A stretch of DNA of 64,000 bases from Bacteroidales bacterium. Lineage in GTDB: Bacteria; Bacteroidota; Bacteroidia; Bacteroidales; F082. The position numbers and the translations under genes were made by a program. Below, piece by piece: positions 1 to 9,033 of this stretch. The notes beneath the pieces were generated by a model, which was given only the letters and a program-made list of their open reading frames with translations, was not told the origin of the DNA and made no database searches. Position 1 is the first letter of the stretch. Each line of letters begins with the position of its first letter. Location of the stretch: the NCBI GenBank assembly GCA_017649945.1, contig JAGCFU010000022.1:23293-87292 (forward strand), read 5' to 3'.

Positions 1-701
1 GTCTGTTTGGCGGCGGTATCGACACCTCGAAGACATACGAGGAAGGCTTCCATTTCATCGCACCTTGGAACAGCATGACACTTTATGAGGTGCGTCAGCA
101 GGTAGCTGATGAAGAGATGAGCGCACTTTCGTCTAACGGTTTGGAAATCAAGATAGAGTTCTCGACATGGTACCAGCCATTGTGGCAGGAACTCGGTGAG
201 CTTCACGCCACCATCGGCACACAATATCTGACGAGAGCAGTATATCCTGCCATGCGTTCAGCGGCGAGAAGCGTGCTCGGAAGATACACTCCTGAGCAGA
301 TTTACTCGACAAAACGTGACGCCATCCAGGAGGAGATTTTCATTGAGACGAAAAACCTTCTCGAAGGCAAACATATCCAGCTCAACCAGGTACTTATCCG
401 TTCGGTCACTCTCCCTCCTACCATCAAGTCGGCTATCGAGAGCAAGCTGAAACAGGAACAGGAAGCTTTGGAATACGAATTCAAGCTCGAAAAGGCATCA
501 CAAGAGGCTGAGCGTCAGCGTGTTGAGGCTGAAGGTAAGGCAAGAGCCAACAACATCGTGAGCGCCAGTATCAACGATAAGATTTTGCGTGAGAAAGGCA
601 TCGACGCCACATTGAAACTCGCCGAGTCGCCTAACACAAAGATCGTCATCGTGGGCAACAGCAAAGACGGCATGCCGCTGATTTTAGGAGACATCAAATA
701 A
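1..701 (+). CDS. Prohibitin/SPFH-family membrane protein, 5' end missing
   Basis: The frame is open from base 3, so the gene starts upstream of the window and about 233 residues remain. The visible part matches the SPFH/band-7 fold of prohibitins: a 'GFHFIAPW' segment near the left edge, a beta-rich core, then a long charged helix rich in Glu, Gln, Lys and Ala (roughly bases 440-600), the coiled coil by which prohibitins form rings. Family proteins are membrane-anchored scaffolds linked to membrane-protein quality control and lipid microdomains. The N-terminal anchor is not visible. The TAA stop overlaps the smpB start by one base (TAATG), which suggests translational coupling. Confidence 0.85.
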   Translation, partial: LFGGGIDTSKTYEEGFHFIAPWNSMTLYEVRQQVADEEMSALSSNGLEIKIEFSTWYQPLWQELGELHATIGTQYLTRAVYPAMRSAARSVLGRYTPEQIYSTKRDAIQEEIFIETKNLLEGKHIQLNQVLIRSVTLPPTIKSAIESKLKQEQEALEYEFKLEKASQEAERQRVEAEGKARANNIVSASINDKILREKGIDATLKLAESPNTKIVIVGNSKDGMPLILGDIK

Positions 702-1162
702 TGGCCAACAAAGTCAAACAGGTAAGGATCAGCATCAAGAACAAGCGGGCGTCGTTTGAGTATTTCCTCATCGACAGATACACCGCAGGCATCGTCCTTA
801 CAGGTACGGAGATAAAAAGCATCCGCGAAGGCAAAGCGAGCTTAGTCGACTCATATTGCACCTTTATCAGGAACGAACTGTTCGTCGTGGGCATGCACAT
901 CGCGGAATACGCCTTCGGGACGTATAACAACCATGTGCCAAAACGCGACCGCAAGCTGCTTCTCACTATGAAAGAGCTGCGCAAACTCAAGGCTAAGAGC
1001 GCCGAAAAAGGCTTCACCATAGTGCCTATAGAGATGTTCGTCAACGAGAGAGGATTGGCGAAGATGGAGATAGCGCTCGCAAAAGGCAAGCATTTTTATG
1101 ATAAGAGAGATAGCCTGAAGGAAAAGGATTCTAAAAAAGAAATATTAGCAAATAGCTATTAG
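701..1162 (+). CDS. smpB: SsrA-binding protein SmpB
   Basis: SmpB binds tmRNA and brings it to stalled ribosomes for trans-translation. The 153-residue protein shows the family signature: '[14 protein letters not shown]' around residues 36-49, a '[11 protein letters not shown]' segment near residue 78, and the basic C-terminal tail '[16 protein letters not shown]', which forms a helix in the mRNA channel. The start is fixed by the one-base overlap with the upstream gene. The last residues (ILANSY) and the TAG stop are encoded by a heptamer repeat array, so the tail end is not the usual family ending. Family assignment is firm. Whether the altered tail affects function is unknown. Confidence 0.97.
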   Translation: MANKVKQVRISIKNKRASFEYFLIDRYTAGIVLTGTEIKSIREGKASLVDSYCTFIRNELFVVGMHIAEYAFGTYNNHVPKRDRKLLLTMKELRKLKAKSAEKGFTIVPIEMFVNERGLAKMEIALAKGKHFYDKRDSLKEKDSKKEILANSY

Positions 1163-1221
1163 CCAGTAGCCATTAGCAAAAATGAATGACAATTAATGGC
1201 TAATGGTTAGCCGCTAATGGC
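1144..1221. repeat. Inverted arrays of ATTAGCC-type heptamers
   Basis: Five heptamers of the form ATTAGCC (1144-1178) are followed, after 15 bases, by four in the opposite orientation, GGCTAAT type (1194-1221). The two arms can pair into one long imperfect hairpin. The left arm contains the smpB stop codon. The same heptamer recurs behind ribH at 16285-16312. The hairpin might act as an mRNA 3' end structure, but it has no clear U-tract. Confidence 0.8.
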
Positions 1222-1230
1222 TTAATAATA

Positions 1231-1749
1231 ATGAATATGAAAAAAACATTAATTGCTTTTATAATTTTGATTTCGCTACCGATTTTCGGTAACGCCCAGA
1301 AAATAAATTGGATGACGTTTCAGGAAGCTGTGAAATTGAACGAAACAGCACCCAAGAAAATATTTATCGACGTCTTCACCGACTGGTGCGGATGGTGCAA
1401 GAAAATGGATCAGACGACATTTCAGAACCCTGAAGTCGTGGAATACATGAACGAGAACTACTACGCCGTGAAGCTCGACGCCGAGATGAACGACACCATT
1501 GTTTTTGGTGGTTATACCTATGTCAATATGGGTGGCAGAAACGGTCGCAAAGGCACACACCAGCTTGCGGCGGCGCTGCTTCAAGGCAAGATGTCGTATC
1601 CTTCCTACGTCCTCATGAGCGAGAAAAACCAACTGATCACCGTCGTTCCGGGCTATCTGGAAGCCAAAGACTTCCTGCCGATATTGAAATATATAGCCGA
1701 CGACGTGTATTTACTCGAATCATATCAAGATTATCTTAAGAAAATATAA
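1231..1749 (+). CDS. Periplasmic thioredoxin-fold protein (CGWC active site)
   Basis: The protein has a signal peptide (basic start, hydrophobic core to about residue 20, cleavage near 'GNAQ'). A thioredoxin-fold domain of the DUF255/thioredoxin_7 type follows, with redox motif CGWC at residues 53-56 in the context 'FTDWCGWCKK'. It probably reduces or isomerises disulfides in the periplasm. The substrate is unknown. An alternative ATG lies two codons downstream (MKKTL) and would also fit a signal peptide. The stop overlaps the next gene by one base, so the two may be co-translated. Confidence 0.85.
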   Translation: MNMKKTLIAFIILISLPIFGNAQKINWMTFQEAVKLNETAPKKIFIDVFTDWCGWCKKMDQTTFQNPEVVEYMNENYYAVKLDAEMNDTIVFGGYTYVNMGGRNGRKGTHQLAAALLQGKMSYPSYVLMSEKNQLITVVPGYLEAKDFLPILKYIADDVYLLESYQDYLKKI

Positions 1750-3230
1750 TGCGTAAGATTTTAGTCATAACATTATTGTCCATCATCACGATTGCCGTCT
1801 CGTGCCGTAAAAACCGTGTGTTTTCTGACAATCCGTCGAAAAACATCAGCTTATCGGCCGACACCATCACATTCGACACCGTCTTCACAAGTATAGGCTC
1901 GTCAACAAGAATACTGATGATATACAACAATAATTCGGATAACTTGAAAATCAACTCGATACGACTTGGAGGCGGTTCATCATCGCCATTCAGCATCAAC
2001 ATTGACGGACAATCCGGAACAGTTTTCAACAATAAGGAAATCTACGCAAAAGACAGTCTTTACGTATTCATCAAGGTGACGATAAACCCTACGGATGAAA
2101 ATGCTCCGTTTTTCCAGGAAGACAGCCTGATTTTCAACACGAACGGCAACGAGAAGATAGCGCACCTCATCGCATACGGACAGAATGTCAACTACATTAT
2201 CGGCAAAAAAACGATATTAAAAACTATCGGTGACCAAACATATGCATTTAAGAATTGCTATAGCGTCACTGATTCAGCGAACACCGATGTACACTGGACT
2301 TCCGACAAACCTTATGTGATCTACAACACAGCATTCATCGACTCTGAGGGTACCCTCACGATAGAACCAGGAACGCATGTCTATTTCCACAAAGGAGCGG
2401 GATTGTGGGCTTGGAGCGAGGGGCAGCTCATCGTCAACGGGACAGCCGAAAACCCTGTCGTGTTTCAAGGAGACCGACTTGAGCCGTTTTATGCCGACCA
2501 GCCGGGACAATGGGACAGAATATGGCTCATGGAAGCGCGCGAAGGTCACGGGCACATTATCGACCACGCCATCATCAGAAACGGATTCATAGGCCTGCAG
2601 GTGCAGAAGATGCTCACCAACAACATGGCGGCTACGTATATCACGAACACGGTCATCGAGAACCACACCGGCATGGGCATCTACGCCAACTGCTACAGCA
2701 TCGGGATGTCGAATTTGCTGGTGGACAACTGCGGAAGCTACTGCGTGGCACTCACCGGTGGCGGCAACTACCTCTTGACACACAGCACCATAGCAAACTA
2801 TTGGACCGGCTCCACAAGGAAATCCGAGTCGTTGTTCTTCAACAACTACTACACCGACCCTACCGACGGCGTGACATATGCAATACCTCTCAACTGTGAA
2901 ATCAACAACAGCATCGTTTACGGCAGTAAACAAGATGAGTTCGGAACAGAATTCTACAACATTCCTGACACAACATACCGCTTCAACAACAGCTTGATTT
3001 GCACCACACGTCCATACGACAGTGTTTTGTACAATGCCTGTCTGTTAAACAAAGCGCCGAAATTCATCAACACCTCGGAATTCAATTTCCACCTCGACAC
3101 CTTGTCACCGGCTATCGGGATAGGTAATCCCGACTATGCTGTAGGACCTCTTAGATTCGACTTGGATGGCGTCGACAGAGGCGACACCCCTGATGCAGGA
3201 GCGTATCAATACGTCATTCCCGCACGATAG
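1749..3230 (+). CDS. Beta-helix lipoprotein, function unknown
   Basis: The 493-residue protein begins with a lipoprotein signal whose acylated cysteine is residue 19 ('AVSC'). The first 150 residues look like an Ig-like or choice-of-anchor region. From about residue 190 the sequence has short Asn/Gly/Ile-rich turns ('GIYANCY', 'VEN.TG'-like) typical of right-handed parallel beta-helix proteins, and it ends with 'GDTPDAGAYQY', a frequent ending of such Bacteroidota proteins. It is probably exposed on the outer membrane. No catalytic residues are recognisable. The 3' end overlaps the opposing M23 gene by 17 bases. Confidence 0.7.
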   Translation: MRKILVITLLSIITIAVSCRKNRVFSDNPSKNISLSADTITFDTVFTSIGSSTRILMIYNNNSDNLKINSIRLGGGSSSPFSINIDGQSGTVFNNKEIYAKDSLYVFIKVTINPTDENAPFFQEDSLIFNTNGNEKIAHLIAYGQNVNYIIGKKTILKTIGDQTYAFKNCYSVTDSANTDVHWTSDKPYVIYNTAFIDSEGTLTIEPGTHVYFHKGAGLWAWSEGQLIVNGTAENPVVFQGDRLEPFYADQPGQWDRIWLMEAREGHGHIIDHAIIRNGFIGLQVQKMLTNNMAATYITNTVIENHTGMGIYANCYSIGMSNLLVDNCGSYCVALTGGGNYLLTHSTIANYWTGSTRKSESLFFNNYYTDPTDGVTYAIPLNCEINNSIVYGSKQDEFGTEFYNIPDTTYRFNNSLICTTRPYDSVLYNACLLNKAPKFINTSEFNFHLDTLSPAIGIGNPDYAVGPLRFDLDGVDRGDTPDAGAYQYVIPAR

Positions 3231-4899
3231 TATATAAACGCCGTGTCTCGTTGCCGACACAGTCTGTGACGACGATTTCCATCTTGTTACTACCCTTTTT
3301 CAGGTGCTCGTCGACATCGTAATACAAAAGGTTATTCTTCGCGTCGTATGCACCGATGACCCATTTCCCGTTAAGGTAAATATCATATTTGTCGATGCCC
3401 GACTCATTGTCTTTTATATTGATTTTCAGTTGTTTGCACTTTATAACTTTAGTATTGTTCTTGAAATTCACCGGACTGACCTGAGGTTTCACCTCATCGA
3501 CGGCAAGAGCGAAAGTGCCTAAACTTCTTATCTTGGCGCACATCATCCCATCAGCCATTTTGCCCCCTTGTGATACAAATTTGCCGTTTTTATCAACCGA
3601 AACTACATAAAGCTTGTCAGAATTAGCATATTTTTCAGCCGGACGAAGCTTAATTTCGATATTTTTCTGCACCGGAATATCCTCAGTACCAAGCACATAG
3701 GCATAATCAGAGGCGATATTCGGTATTGTGTCAAGCTGACGGGTATAAATATATTCAAATTTATAAAACGCCTTTTCAGGAATTACGGCAGTGAAACCAT
3801 CGAGACCGACCTCCACTTCATTTTTGCCATCGACACGATAATAGCTTCTACTGTATTGATTACCTGAGAATTCCGTCAAAGGTTTGTCGCCTACCAAAGT
3901 GAATTTCACAGTCGATGTGTTGCCGAAATAATCCTTCACCACATATTTCATATCCACCCTGTCGCCCTCTTTCAAGGTAACGCTACCCGACTTCTCGCCA
4001 TACAACGAAAGAATGTTATACTCGTCGATTTCCGTGCGCACATACCTTATTTTATCATTGATAAACTTCCGATAATCAATCAAACTGTTGACATAACGCG
4101 TCTCATCGTAAGAATATTCATCAAATAAAATATTGAATATCAATCTGTTATCAGCAAAAAGTTCGATTGAATAGACGCCGTTCTTATTACTTGATCCGTC
4201 AGCCTGGTCGCAAGCCGAGATACCGAAATACACAGTACCATTCACTTTAATTTCTTGATTATCAACAGGTTTAAAAAACGCTTCACGATCTACACCGTTA
4301 ACCGACGACATTTCAGCAGGATAAACCGCAAAACCGTTGATGATAGGCTTGATTTTGTCATTCACTTTGAAGCCGAACAGATAAGGATTCACAGGATGCT
4401 GGTTGGCGTCACGAAGCTCATAATGCAGATGCGGACCACCCGAGCTGCCGCTGTTGCCGCTCAAGCCCAGAACATCACCGGTCTTCACAGGAATCTCGTC
4501 TTTCTCAAGAAAGAGGTTCTGCCTGAACGACTTGCTTGCAAACTGCTTGCCACGCACATATTTCCTAATTTTGTCGTTGAAACTGTCGAGATGCGCGTAA
4601 ACCGACATAAACCCATCATTATGAGTGACATACACCACGTTGCCGTAGCCGTAAGGCGACACCCCGATGCGGCTCACATAGCCATCGGCGACAGCATAAA
4701 CACGATAGCCGGTCTTGCCGTTAGTCTTGATATCGACACCGGCATGAAAGGCGTTGTTTCTAAGCTCGCCAAAAGTCGCGGAAAGATAAATCGGAATCTT
4801 GACAGGATAAGGATAAACAGGATAATTTTTCTTATCTTGAGCGCATAAAATATTGGAAATCAGGAAGATACAAAACAGAAACTTAAATCTCATTTTCAA
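3214..4899 (-). CDS. Secreted M23-family metallopeptidase
   Basis: M23 peptidases cut peptide bonds in peptidoglycan. After a signal peptide (cleavage near residue 20, 'LCAQ') the LytM-type domain lies at about residues 40-165. Zinc ligands are H52 and D56 (HAGVD) and H159 (HLH), with H103 (YAHL) and H157 as the usual catalytic histidines, so the site looks intact. The remaining 390 residues are beta-rich with no recognised activity. The C-terminal part resembles Ig-like or Big-type modules. Transcription starts from a -7 box at 4913-4920. It faces the beta-helix lipoprotein gene. Confidence 0.88.
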   Translation of the reverse strand: MKMRFKFLFCIFLISNILCAQDKKNYPVYPYPVKIPIYLSATFGELRNNAFHAGVDIKTNGKTGYRVYAVADGYVSRIGVSPYGYGNVVYVTHNDGFMSVYAHLDSFNDKIRKYVRGKQFASKSFRQNLFLEKDEIPVKTGDVLGLSGNSGSSGGPHLHYELRDANQHPVNPYLFGFKVNDKIKPIINGFAVYPAEMSSVNGVDREAFFKPVDNQEIKVNGTVYFGISACDQADGSSNKNGVYSIELFADNRLIFNILFDEYSYDETRYVNSLIDYRKFINDKIRYVRTEIDEYNILSLYGEKSGSVTLKEGDRVDMKYVVKDYFGNTSTVKFTLVGDKPLTEFSGNQYSRSYYRVDGKNEVEVGLDGFTAVIPEKAFYKFEYIYTRQLDTIPNIASDYAYVLGTEDIPVQKNIEIKLRPAEKYANSDKLYVVSVDKNGKFVSQGGKMADGMMCAKIRSLGTFALAVDEVKPQVSPVNFKNNTKVIKCKQLKINIKDNESGIDKYDIYLNGKWVIGAYDAKNNLLYYDVDEHLKKGSNKMEIVVTDCVGNETRRLYTIVRE

Positions 4900-4912
4900 T
4901 AAATTTGATTTA

Positions 4913-4920
4913 CAAAGTTA
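4913..4920 (-). promoter_or_regulatory. -7 box TAACTTTG for the M23 gene
   Basis: It matches the Bacteroidota sigma-70-type -7 consensus TAnnTTTG, 13 bases before the M23 ATG. It is divergent from the box at 4933-4940, so the two promoters are packed within about 30 bases. Confidence 0.65.
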
Positions 4921-4932
4921 CATTATTTTTAT

Positions 4933-4940
4933 TATCTTTG
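4933..4940 (+). promoter_or_regulatory. -7 box TATCTTTG for the LtaS-like operon
   Basis: A consensus -7 box lies 14 bases before the ATG at 4955. Its position argues against longer upstream starts of the same frame, for example at 4853, which would lie upstream of the promoter. Confidence 0.75.
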
Positions 4941-4954
4941 CGAAAAATAATTTT

Positions 4955-6883
4955 ATGTTTTCTAAAAAAGAACTGCCGTTGTGGAAAGTTTTCGTTGCGC
5001 GACTCTGTGCAATGCTTATGCTGCTTGCTTTCAGCAGATGGCTCCTTTACATCTTCAACAGCGGCAACTTCCCGAATCTGAGCACAGGACAGCAATTCAG
5101 GCTGTTTTTCATCGGGATGCGGTTCGACATCTGGACGCTCATCATCGCCAACCTGCCGTTTTTGGTGTTTTACGGCATACCTTTAGAGCTGAAATACAAC
5201 AAGATTTATTGCAAAGTCGTTGACACTCTGTTTGTTATAACAAACTCCACAGCCATTTTACTGAACCTCATCGATGTTATTTATTACCGTTATATCGACA
5301 AGCGCATGACCTCGGAACTCTTCGGCTTCGCGAAACATACCGACGACAACCAAGGCAGCCTGATAACGCAATTCATCGTTGATTTCTGGTTCATCGGCGT
5401 GATTTTCGCCATTTTCCTTGTTTTAATCATCATTATCACAAGAAAAACACATGTAAAACCCGTTGTAATAACCAACAGAACACGCTGGTACTCAATGCAT
5501 TCGCTGGTGTTTTTAGGTCTTGTCGCCGCTTCAATAATCGGAATCAGAGGCGGACTGCAAAACAAGCCGATAAGCATCATCACAGCGGCGAATTACACCC
5601 AGACGCAGAACATCCCGTTGGTGCTGAACACTCCGTTCACTATCGGACGCGGCACTTCGGGCTCGGTGTTGAAGCCTCTGCATTTCTACGATGAGAAGGA
5701 ACTTGAGCAGCTCTACTCCCCTATCCAAAAAGACCTAAAAATCAACCGTTTCATCGAAGGAGACGCCCAAAATTACAACATTTTCATCATCATTTTGGAG
5801 AGTCACGGACAGGAGATGGTGCAGTTTTACAACCGCCAACGTGAGTTCTCGCTCACCCCGTTCCTCGACTCGCTCCTCTCGCAGAGCCTCGTCTTCAACG
5901 GCATGGCCAATGGCCGACAGTCGATAGAGGCGCTCACATCCACGCTATCCGGCCTGCCCTCGCTGATGTCGAAAGATTATGTGGAGTCACGTTACGCGGC
6001 AAACCGTCTCGACGGCATCGGAAGCATACTGAAAAAACACGGATATTCGACAGCGTTCTTCCACGGCGGCAACAACGGCACCATGAACTTCAACGCCTCC
6101 GCCACCGCCGCCGGCTTCGACAGCTACTACGGGCGCAACGAATATGGTAATGACGACGATTTCGACGGCACATGGGGCATCTCCGACATGCCGTTCCTGC
6201 AATACACAGCACGCAAAGTCAACGAGATGAAGAAACCTTTTGCAGCCGGCGTATTCACTCTGTCGTCACATCATCCGTTCAAGCTCCCGAAAGGCTACGA
6301 GTTGCCTGATGGCGACTATCAAACCGACTTTGAGAAGACTGTACGCTACACCGACGACGCCATGCGCAAATTCTTCGAGACGATGCAGACTTACAGCTGG
6401 TTTGACAGCACCATCTTCGTCATCATGGGCGACCACGTGAACCCCGAACACCGCTACGAAAACTATCTCAACGGCTACGGACAATATCAGATTGTGACGG
6501 CGTTTTATGCGCCGAGCATCATCAAGCCGTTGAACACCAATATCATGGCGCAACAAACCGACATCGGGATAAGCCTGATTGCCGCTCTTGGTCACAACGA
6601 CACCGTATTCAGCTTCGGCAGAAATGTGTTCGACAGCCTGCAAGAGCCTTGTTTTGTGAGCTATCTAAACAATATCTACCAGTATTCCGACGGCAATCAC
6701 ATGCTTCAGTCTGACGGTCAGAACATCACTGCGGTTTTCGATATCAACGACGACCCTTGCCTGACGGAAAACCTGTATCAAACAGGTGAAAACGAGGCTT
6801 GGGATGAGCTCAACAACAAATTCAGGATGCGGCTGCAGCAATACACTAACAGAATGATTAACAACAAGTTATACATAAAATGA
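4955..6883 (+). CDS. LtaS-like phosphoglycerol transferase (sulfatase superfamily)
   Basis: The start at 4955 gives 642 residues with five predicted membrane helices in the first 210. A periplasmic alkaline-phosphatase-superfamily domain follows: metal-site segment 'ILESHGQE', nucleophile region 'ANGRQSIEAL' (Ser in the Ser/Thr nucleophile position), 'FFHGGNNG' and 'VIMGDH'. This is the lipoteichoic acid synthase architecture. In Gram-negative relatives such enzymes move phosphoglycerol or a similar head group from phosphatidylglycerol to a periplasmic acceptor and leave diacylglycerol in the membrane. The next gene, overlapping by four bases, is a diacylglycerol-kinase-type enzyme, which fits lipid recycling. 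The acceptor is unknown. Confidence 0.85.
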   Translation: MFSKKELPLWKVFVARLCAMLMLLAFSRWLLYIFNSGNFPNLSTGQQFRLFFIGMRFDIWTLIIANLPFLVFYGIPLELKYNKIYCKVVDTLFVITNSTAILLNLIDVIYYRYIDKRMTSELFGFAKHTDDNQGSLITQFIVDFWFIGVIFAIFLVLIIIITRKTHVKPVVITNRTRWYSMHSLVFLGLVAASIIGIRGGLQNKPISIITAANYTQTQNIPLVLNTPFTIGRGTSGSVLKPLHFYDEKELEQLYSPIQKDLKINRFIEGDAQNYNIFIIILESHGQEMVQFYNRQREFSLTPFLDSLLSQSLVFNGMANGRQSIEALTSTLSGLPSLMSKDYVESRYAANRLDGIGSILKKHGYSTAFFHGGNNGTMNFNASATAAGFDSYYGRNEYGNDDDFDGTWGISDMPFLQYTARKVNEMKKPFAAGVFTLSSHHPFKLPKGYELPDGDYQTDFEKTVRYTDDAMRKFFETMQTYSWFDSTIFVIMGDHVNPEHRYENYLNGYGQYQIVTAFYAPSIIKPLNTNIMAQQTDIGISLIAALGHNDTVFSFGRNVFDSLQEPCFVSYLNNIYQYSDGNHMLQSDGQNITAVFDINDDPCLTENLYQTGENEAWDELNNKFRMRLQQYTNRMINNKLYIK

Positions 6884-7767
6884 AAGAAAAGATATTGTTT
6901 ATTGTCAACCCGATTTCCGGTCATCACGACAAGTCGAAATTCCCGTCGATTGTCGAGAAACTGATTGACAAGGACAAATACGATTATACCATCACACTCA
7001 CAGAATATGGCGGTCACGCTGTGGAGCTGACAAAGCAAGCCATTGATAATCAGTATGATATCATAGTGGCTGTGGGTGGTGACGGCACCATCAACGAGGT
7101 GGCGACAACAATGATTGGGGCAAGTCAGACCTTCGCCATCGTGCCTTACGGCTCAGGCAACGGACTCGCGCGTCATCTGCATCTGCCCTTGAAGCCCGAC
7201 AAAGTCATCACCGAGGTAATTAATAAAGGTGTAAAATCGAAAATCGACACCGCCGCCATGAACGGAGTGCCTTATATCAGCCTCGCCGGCGTGGGTTTCG
7301 ACGCCATCATCGCCGATTTCTTTGCCCAAGACCCTCACAGAGGCATCAAGACATACGTGAAACTCGTCACCAAGGAATACCTGCATTTCCAACCTAAGAA
7401 ATACCATCTCATCCTTGACGGAAAAGAGGAAATCGACTGCGAGCCGTTTTTCATCTCGTTTGCCAACAGCAACCAGTTCGGCTCCAACGCGGTAGTCTCC
7501 CCCACCGCCTCGCTCAACGACGGACTTCTCGACGTATGCATCTTCAAAAAGCCCAACATGCTGCAAGTGCCATACGTAGCTACACGCCTGCTGACAAAAA
7601 AAATCGACAGGACTCATTTCGTCGACATACATAAAGCACAAAAAATCCAAGTCATCAGAGAAAATGACGAAATCGCCAACATCGACGGAGAGGCTGTTAT
7701 GATGCCGAAAGATATCACCGTAGAAATCAACCCACTAAGCTTGAATATATTATTACCAAACGTATAA
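6880..7767 (+). CDS. Diacylglycerol kinase family lipid kinase (DagK/YegS type)
   Basis: The 295-residue soluble enzyme carries the nucleotide-binding motif GGDGT at residues 66-70, preceded by 'IIVAV' and followed by 'INEVATTMIG', then 'GSGNGLARHL', the hallmarks of the DAGKc fold. The C-terminal half has the beta-sandwich typical of the family ('NIDGEAV'). It phosphorylates diacylglycerol or a related lipid alcohol with ATP. The ATG overlaps the upstream stop (ATGA), so it is probably translated together with the LtaS-like enzyme, whose reaction would release diacylglycerol. Sphingosine-type or undecaprenol-type substrates cannot be excluded. Confidence 0.9.
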   Translation: MKEKILFIVNPISGHHDKSKFPSIVEKLIDKDKYDYTITLTEYGGHAVELTKQAIDNQYDIIVAVGGDGTINEVATTMIGASQTFAIVPYGSGNGLARHLHLPLKPDKVITEVINKGVKSKIDTAAMNGVPYISLAGVGFDAIIADFFAQDPHRGIKTYVKLVTKEYLHFQPKKYHLILDGKEEIDCEPFFISFANSNQFGSNAVVSPTASLNDGLLDVCIFKKPNMLQVPYVATRLLTKKIDRTHFVDIHKAQKIQVIRENDEIANIDGEAVMMPKDITVEINPLSLNILLPNV

Positions 7768-7771
7768 CATC

Positions 7772-9031
7772 ATGATTACCAAGTATTTAACATTTTTAGA
7801 AAAACTATTCCTTGACTTACGTTTTGAGCCAATCACATCAAGAAACATCTCGCAAGGTATCGGAATCTTCACATTGTTTGTGGTCTCATTCCTCCTCTAC
7901 TTCTTAATGAAACAGTTTTTGCTGAAAGTTGTCGACAAGTGGATTCGCAAAAGCAAAACTAAATACGACGATTATTTCCTCGGCCGCAAATTGGAAGGAA
8001 GACTCTCCATGCTTATTCCTATCTATTTGATAAAGGCCTTCTTATACGATTTCGCACCGGATTTGGACACGGTAAATTCATTTATCATCGTTTGGACAAG
8101 AGTCGGTGAAGTAATCACATACACAGGAATTATATTATCCATAGTCGATTCATTGTCAGATATTTACTCATCGTTCAGCGTATCAAAGCACAAACCGATA
8201 AAAGGTGTCATTCAAGTTATCAAGATAATAATGATAATAGTCTGCGTCCTTTTGGTCATCGCGGTTTTGACGAACAGAAATCTGAGTAACATTTTCATCG
8301 GACTCGGTACACTTTCCGCCGTGCTGATGTTGGTTTTCAAAGATCCTATCCTCGGCTTCGTAGGTGGCATCCAGCTGACTACCAACGACATGATTCGTAT
8401 CGGCGACTGGATTGTGAAGGGCAATGCCGACGGTAACGTCATCGATGTGGGACTAACCACCGTGAAAGTTCAGAACTGGGACAACACCATCTCGACAATC
8501 CCGACATATTCACTTATTTCCGACCCGTTCATCAACTGGAGAGGCATGACAGAGTCAGGAGGCCGAAGAATAGCGCGTGCCATCGTCATCGATGCCGACA
8601 CCGTGAAATTCTGCACGCCTGAGATGCTTGAAAGATACAAGAAATTCCAACTTGTGACGGATTATATCACCAAGAAAGAATCAGAGATAACTGAATACAA
8701 CAAACAGAACAACGTCGACACATCCAACCTCGTCAACGGACGCCGTCAGACCAACCTTGGAATCTTCAGGGCATATCTCACCGCATATCTGAAGCAAAAC
8801 CAGAACATAAACCACGACATGACCATGATGGTGCGCCAGAAACCGCCAACAGAGTTCGGTATCCCGATGGAAGTGTACTGCTTCAGCAAAATCAAGACAT
8901 GGGCGGAATACGAAGCTATCCAAGGCGACATCTTCGACCATGTTTACGCAGTGGTGAAACAGTTCGACCTTAAAGTGTATCAGAAGCCTTCATCACATTC
9001 ATTGAACGAATTGTTGAAGAAAATGAACTAA
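7772..9031 (+). CDS. MscS-family mechanosensitive channel
   Basis: The 419-residue protein has four to five N-terminal membrane helices and then the conserved MscS pore and beta domain ('GTLSAVLMLVFKDPILGFVGG' split over residues about 177-197, and 'IRIGDWI' near 210). A C-terminal alpha/beta vestibule follows. The length and an insertion around residues 300-330 resemble the YbdG/MscM subgroup. It would release solutes on membrane tension. It starts four bases after the lipid kinase, so it belongs to the same operon, and it converges with the LytTR regulator gene with only two bases between stops. Confidence 0.9.
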   Translation: MITKYLTFLEKLFLDLRFEPITSRNISQGIGIFTLFVVSFLLYFLMKQFLLKVVDKWIRKSKTKYDDYFLGRKLEGRLSMLIPIYLIKAFLYDFAPDLDTVNSFIIVWTRVGEVITYTGIILSIVDSLSDIYSSFSVSKHKPIKGVIQVIKIIMIIVCVLLVIAVLTNRNLSNIFIGLGTLSAVLMLVFKDPILGFVGGIQLTTNDMIRIGDWIVKGNADGNVIDVGLTTVKVQNWDNTISTIPTYSLISDPFINWRGMTESGGRRIARAIVIDADTVKFCTPEMLERYKKFQLVTDYITKKESEITEYNKQNNVDTSNLVNGRRQTNLGIFRAYLTAYLKQNQNINHDMTMMVRQKPPTEFGIPMEVYCFSKIKTWAEYEAIQGDIFDHVYAVVKQFDLKVYQKPSSHSLNELLKKMN

Positions 9032-9033
9032 AT

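Noticed and set aside
2274-2933. Long open frame (219 codons) on the minus strand inside the beta-helix lipoprotein gene
   Set aside because: It is fully antisense to a convincing coding gene. The product is Val/His/Arg-rich without a recognisable family, typical of a shadow frame in this base composition.
4853-4954. Extended start of the LtaS-like gene at 4853
   Set aside because: It would place the start upstream of a perfect -7 box and inside the M23 gene start region. The added residues show no family match.
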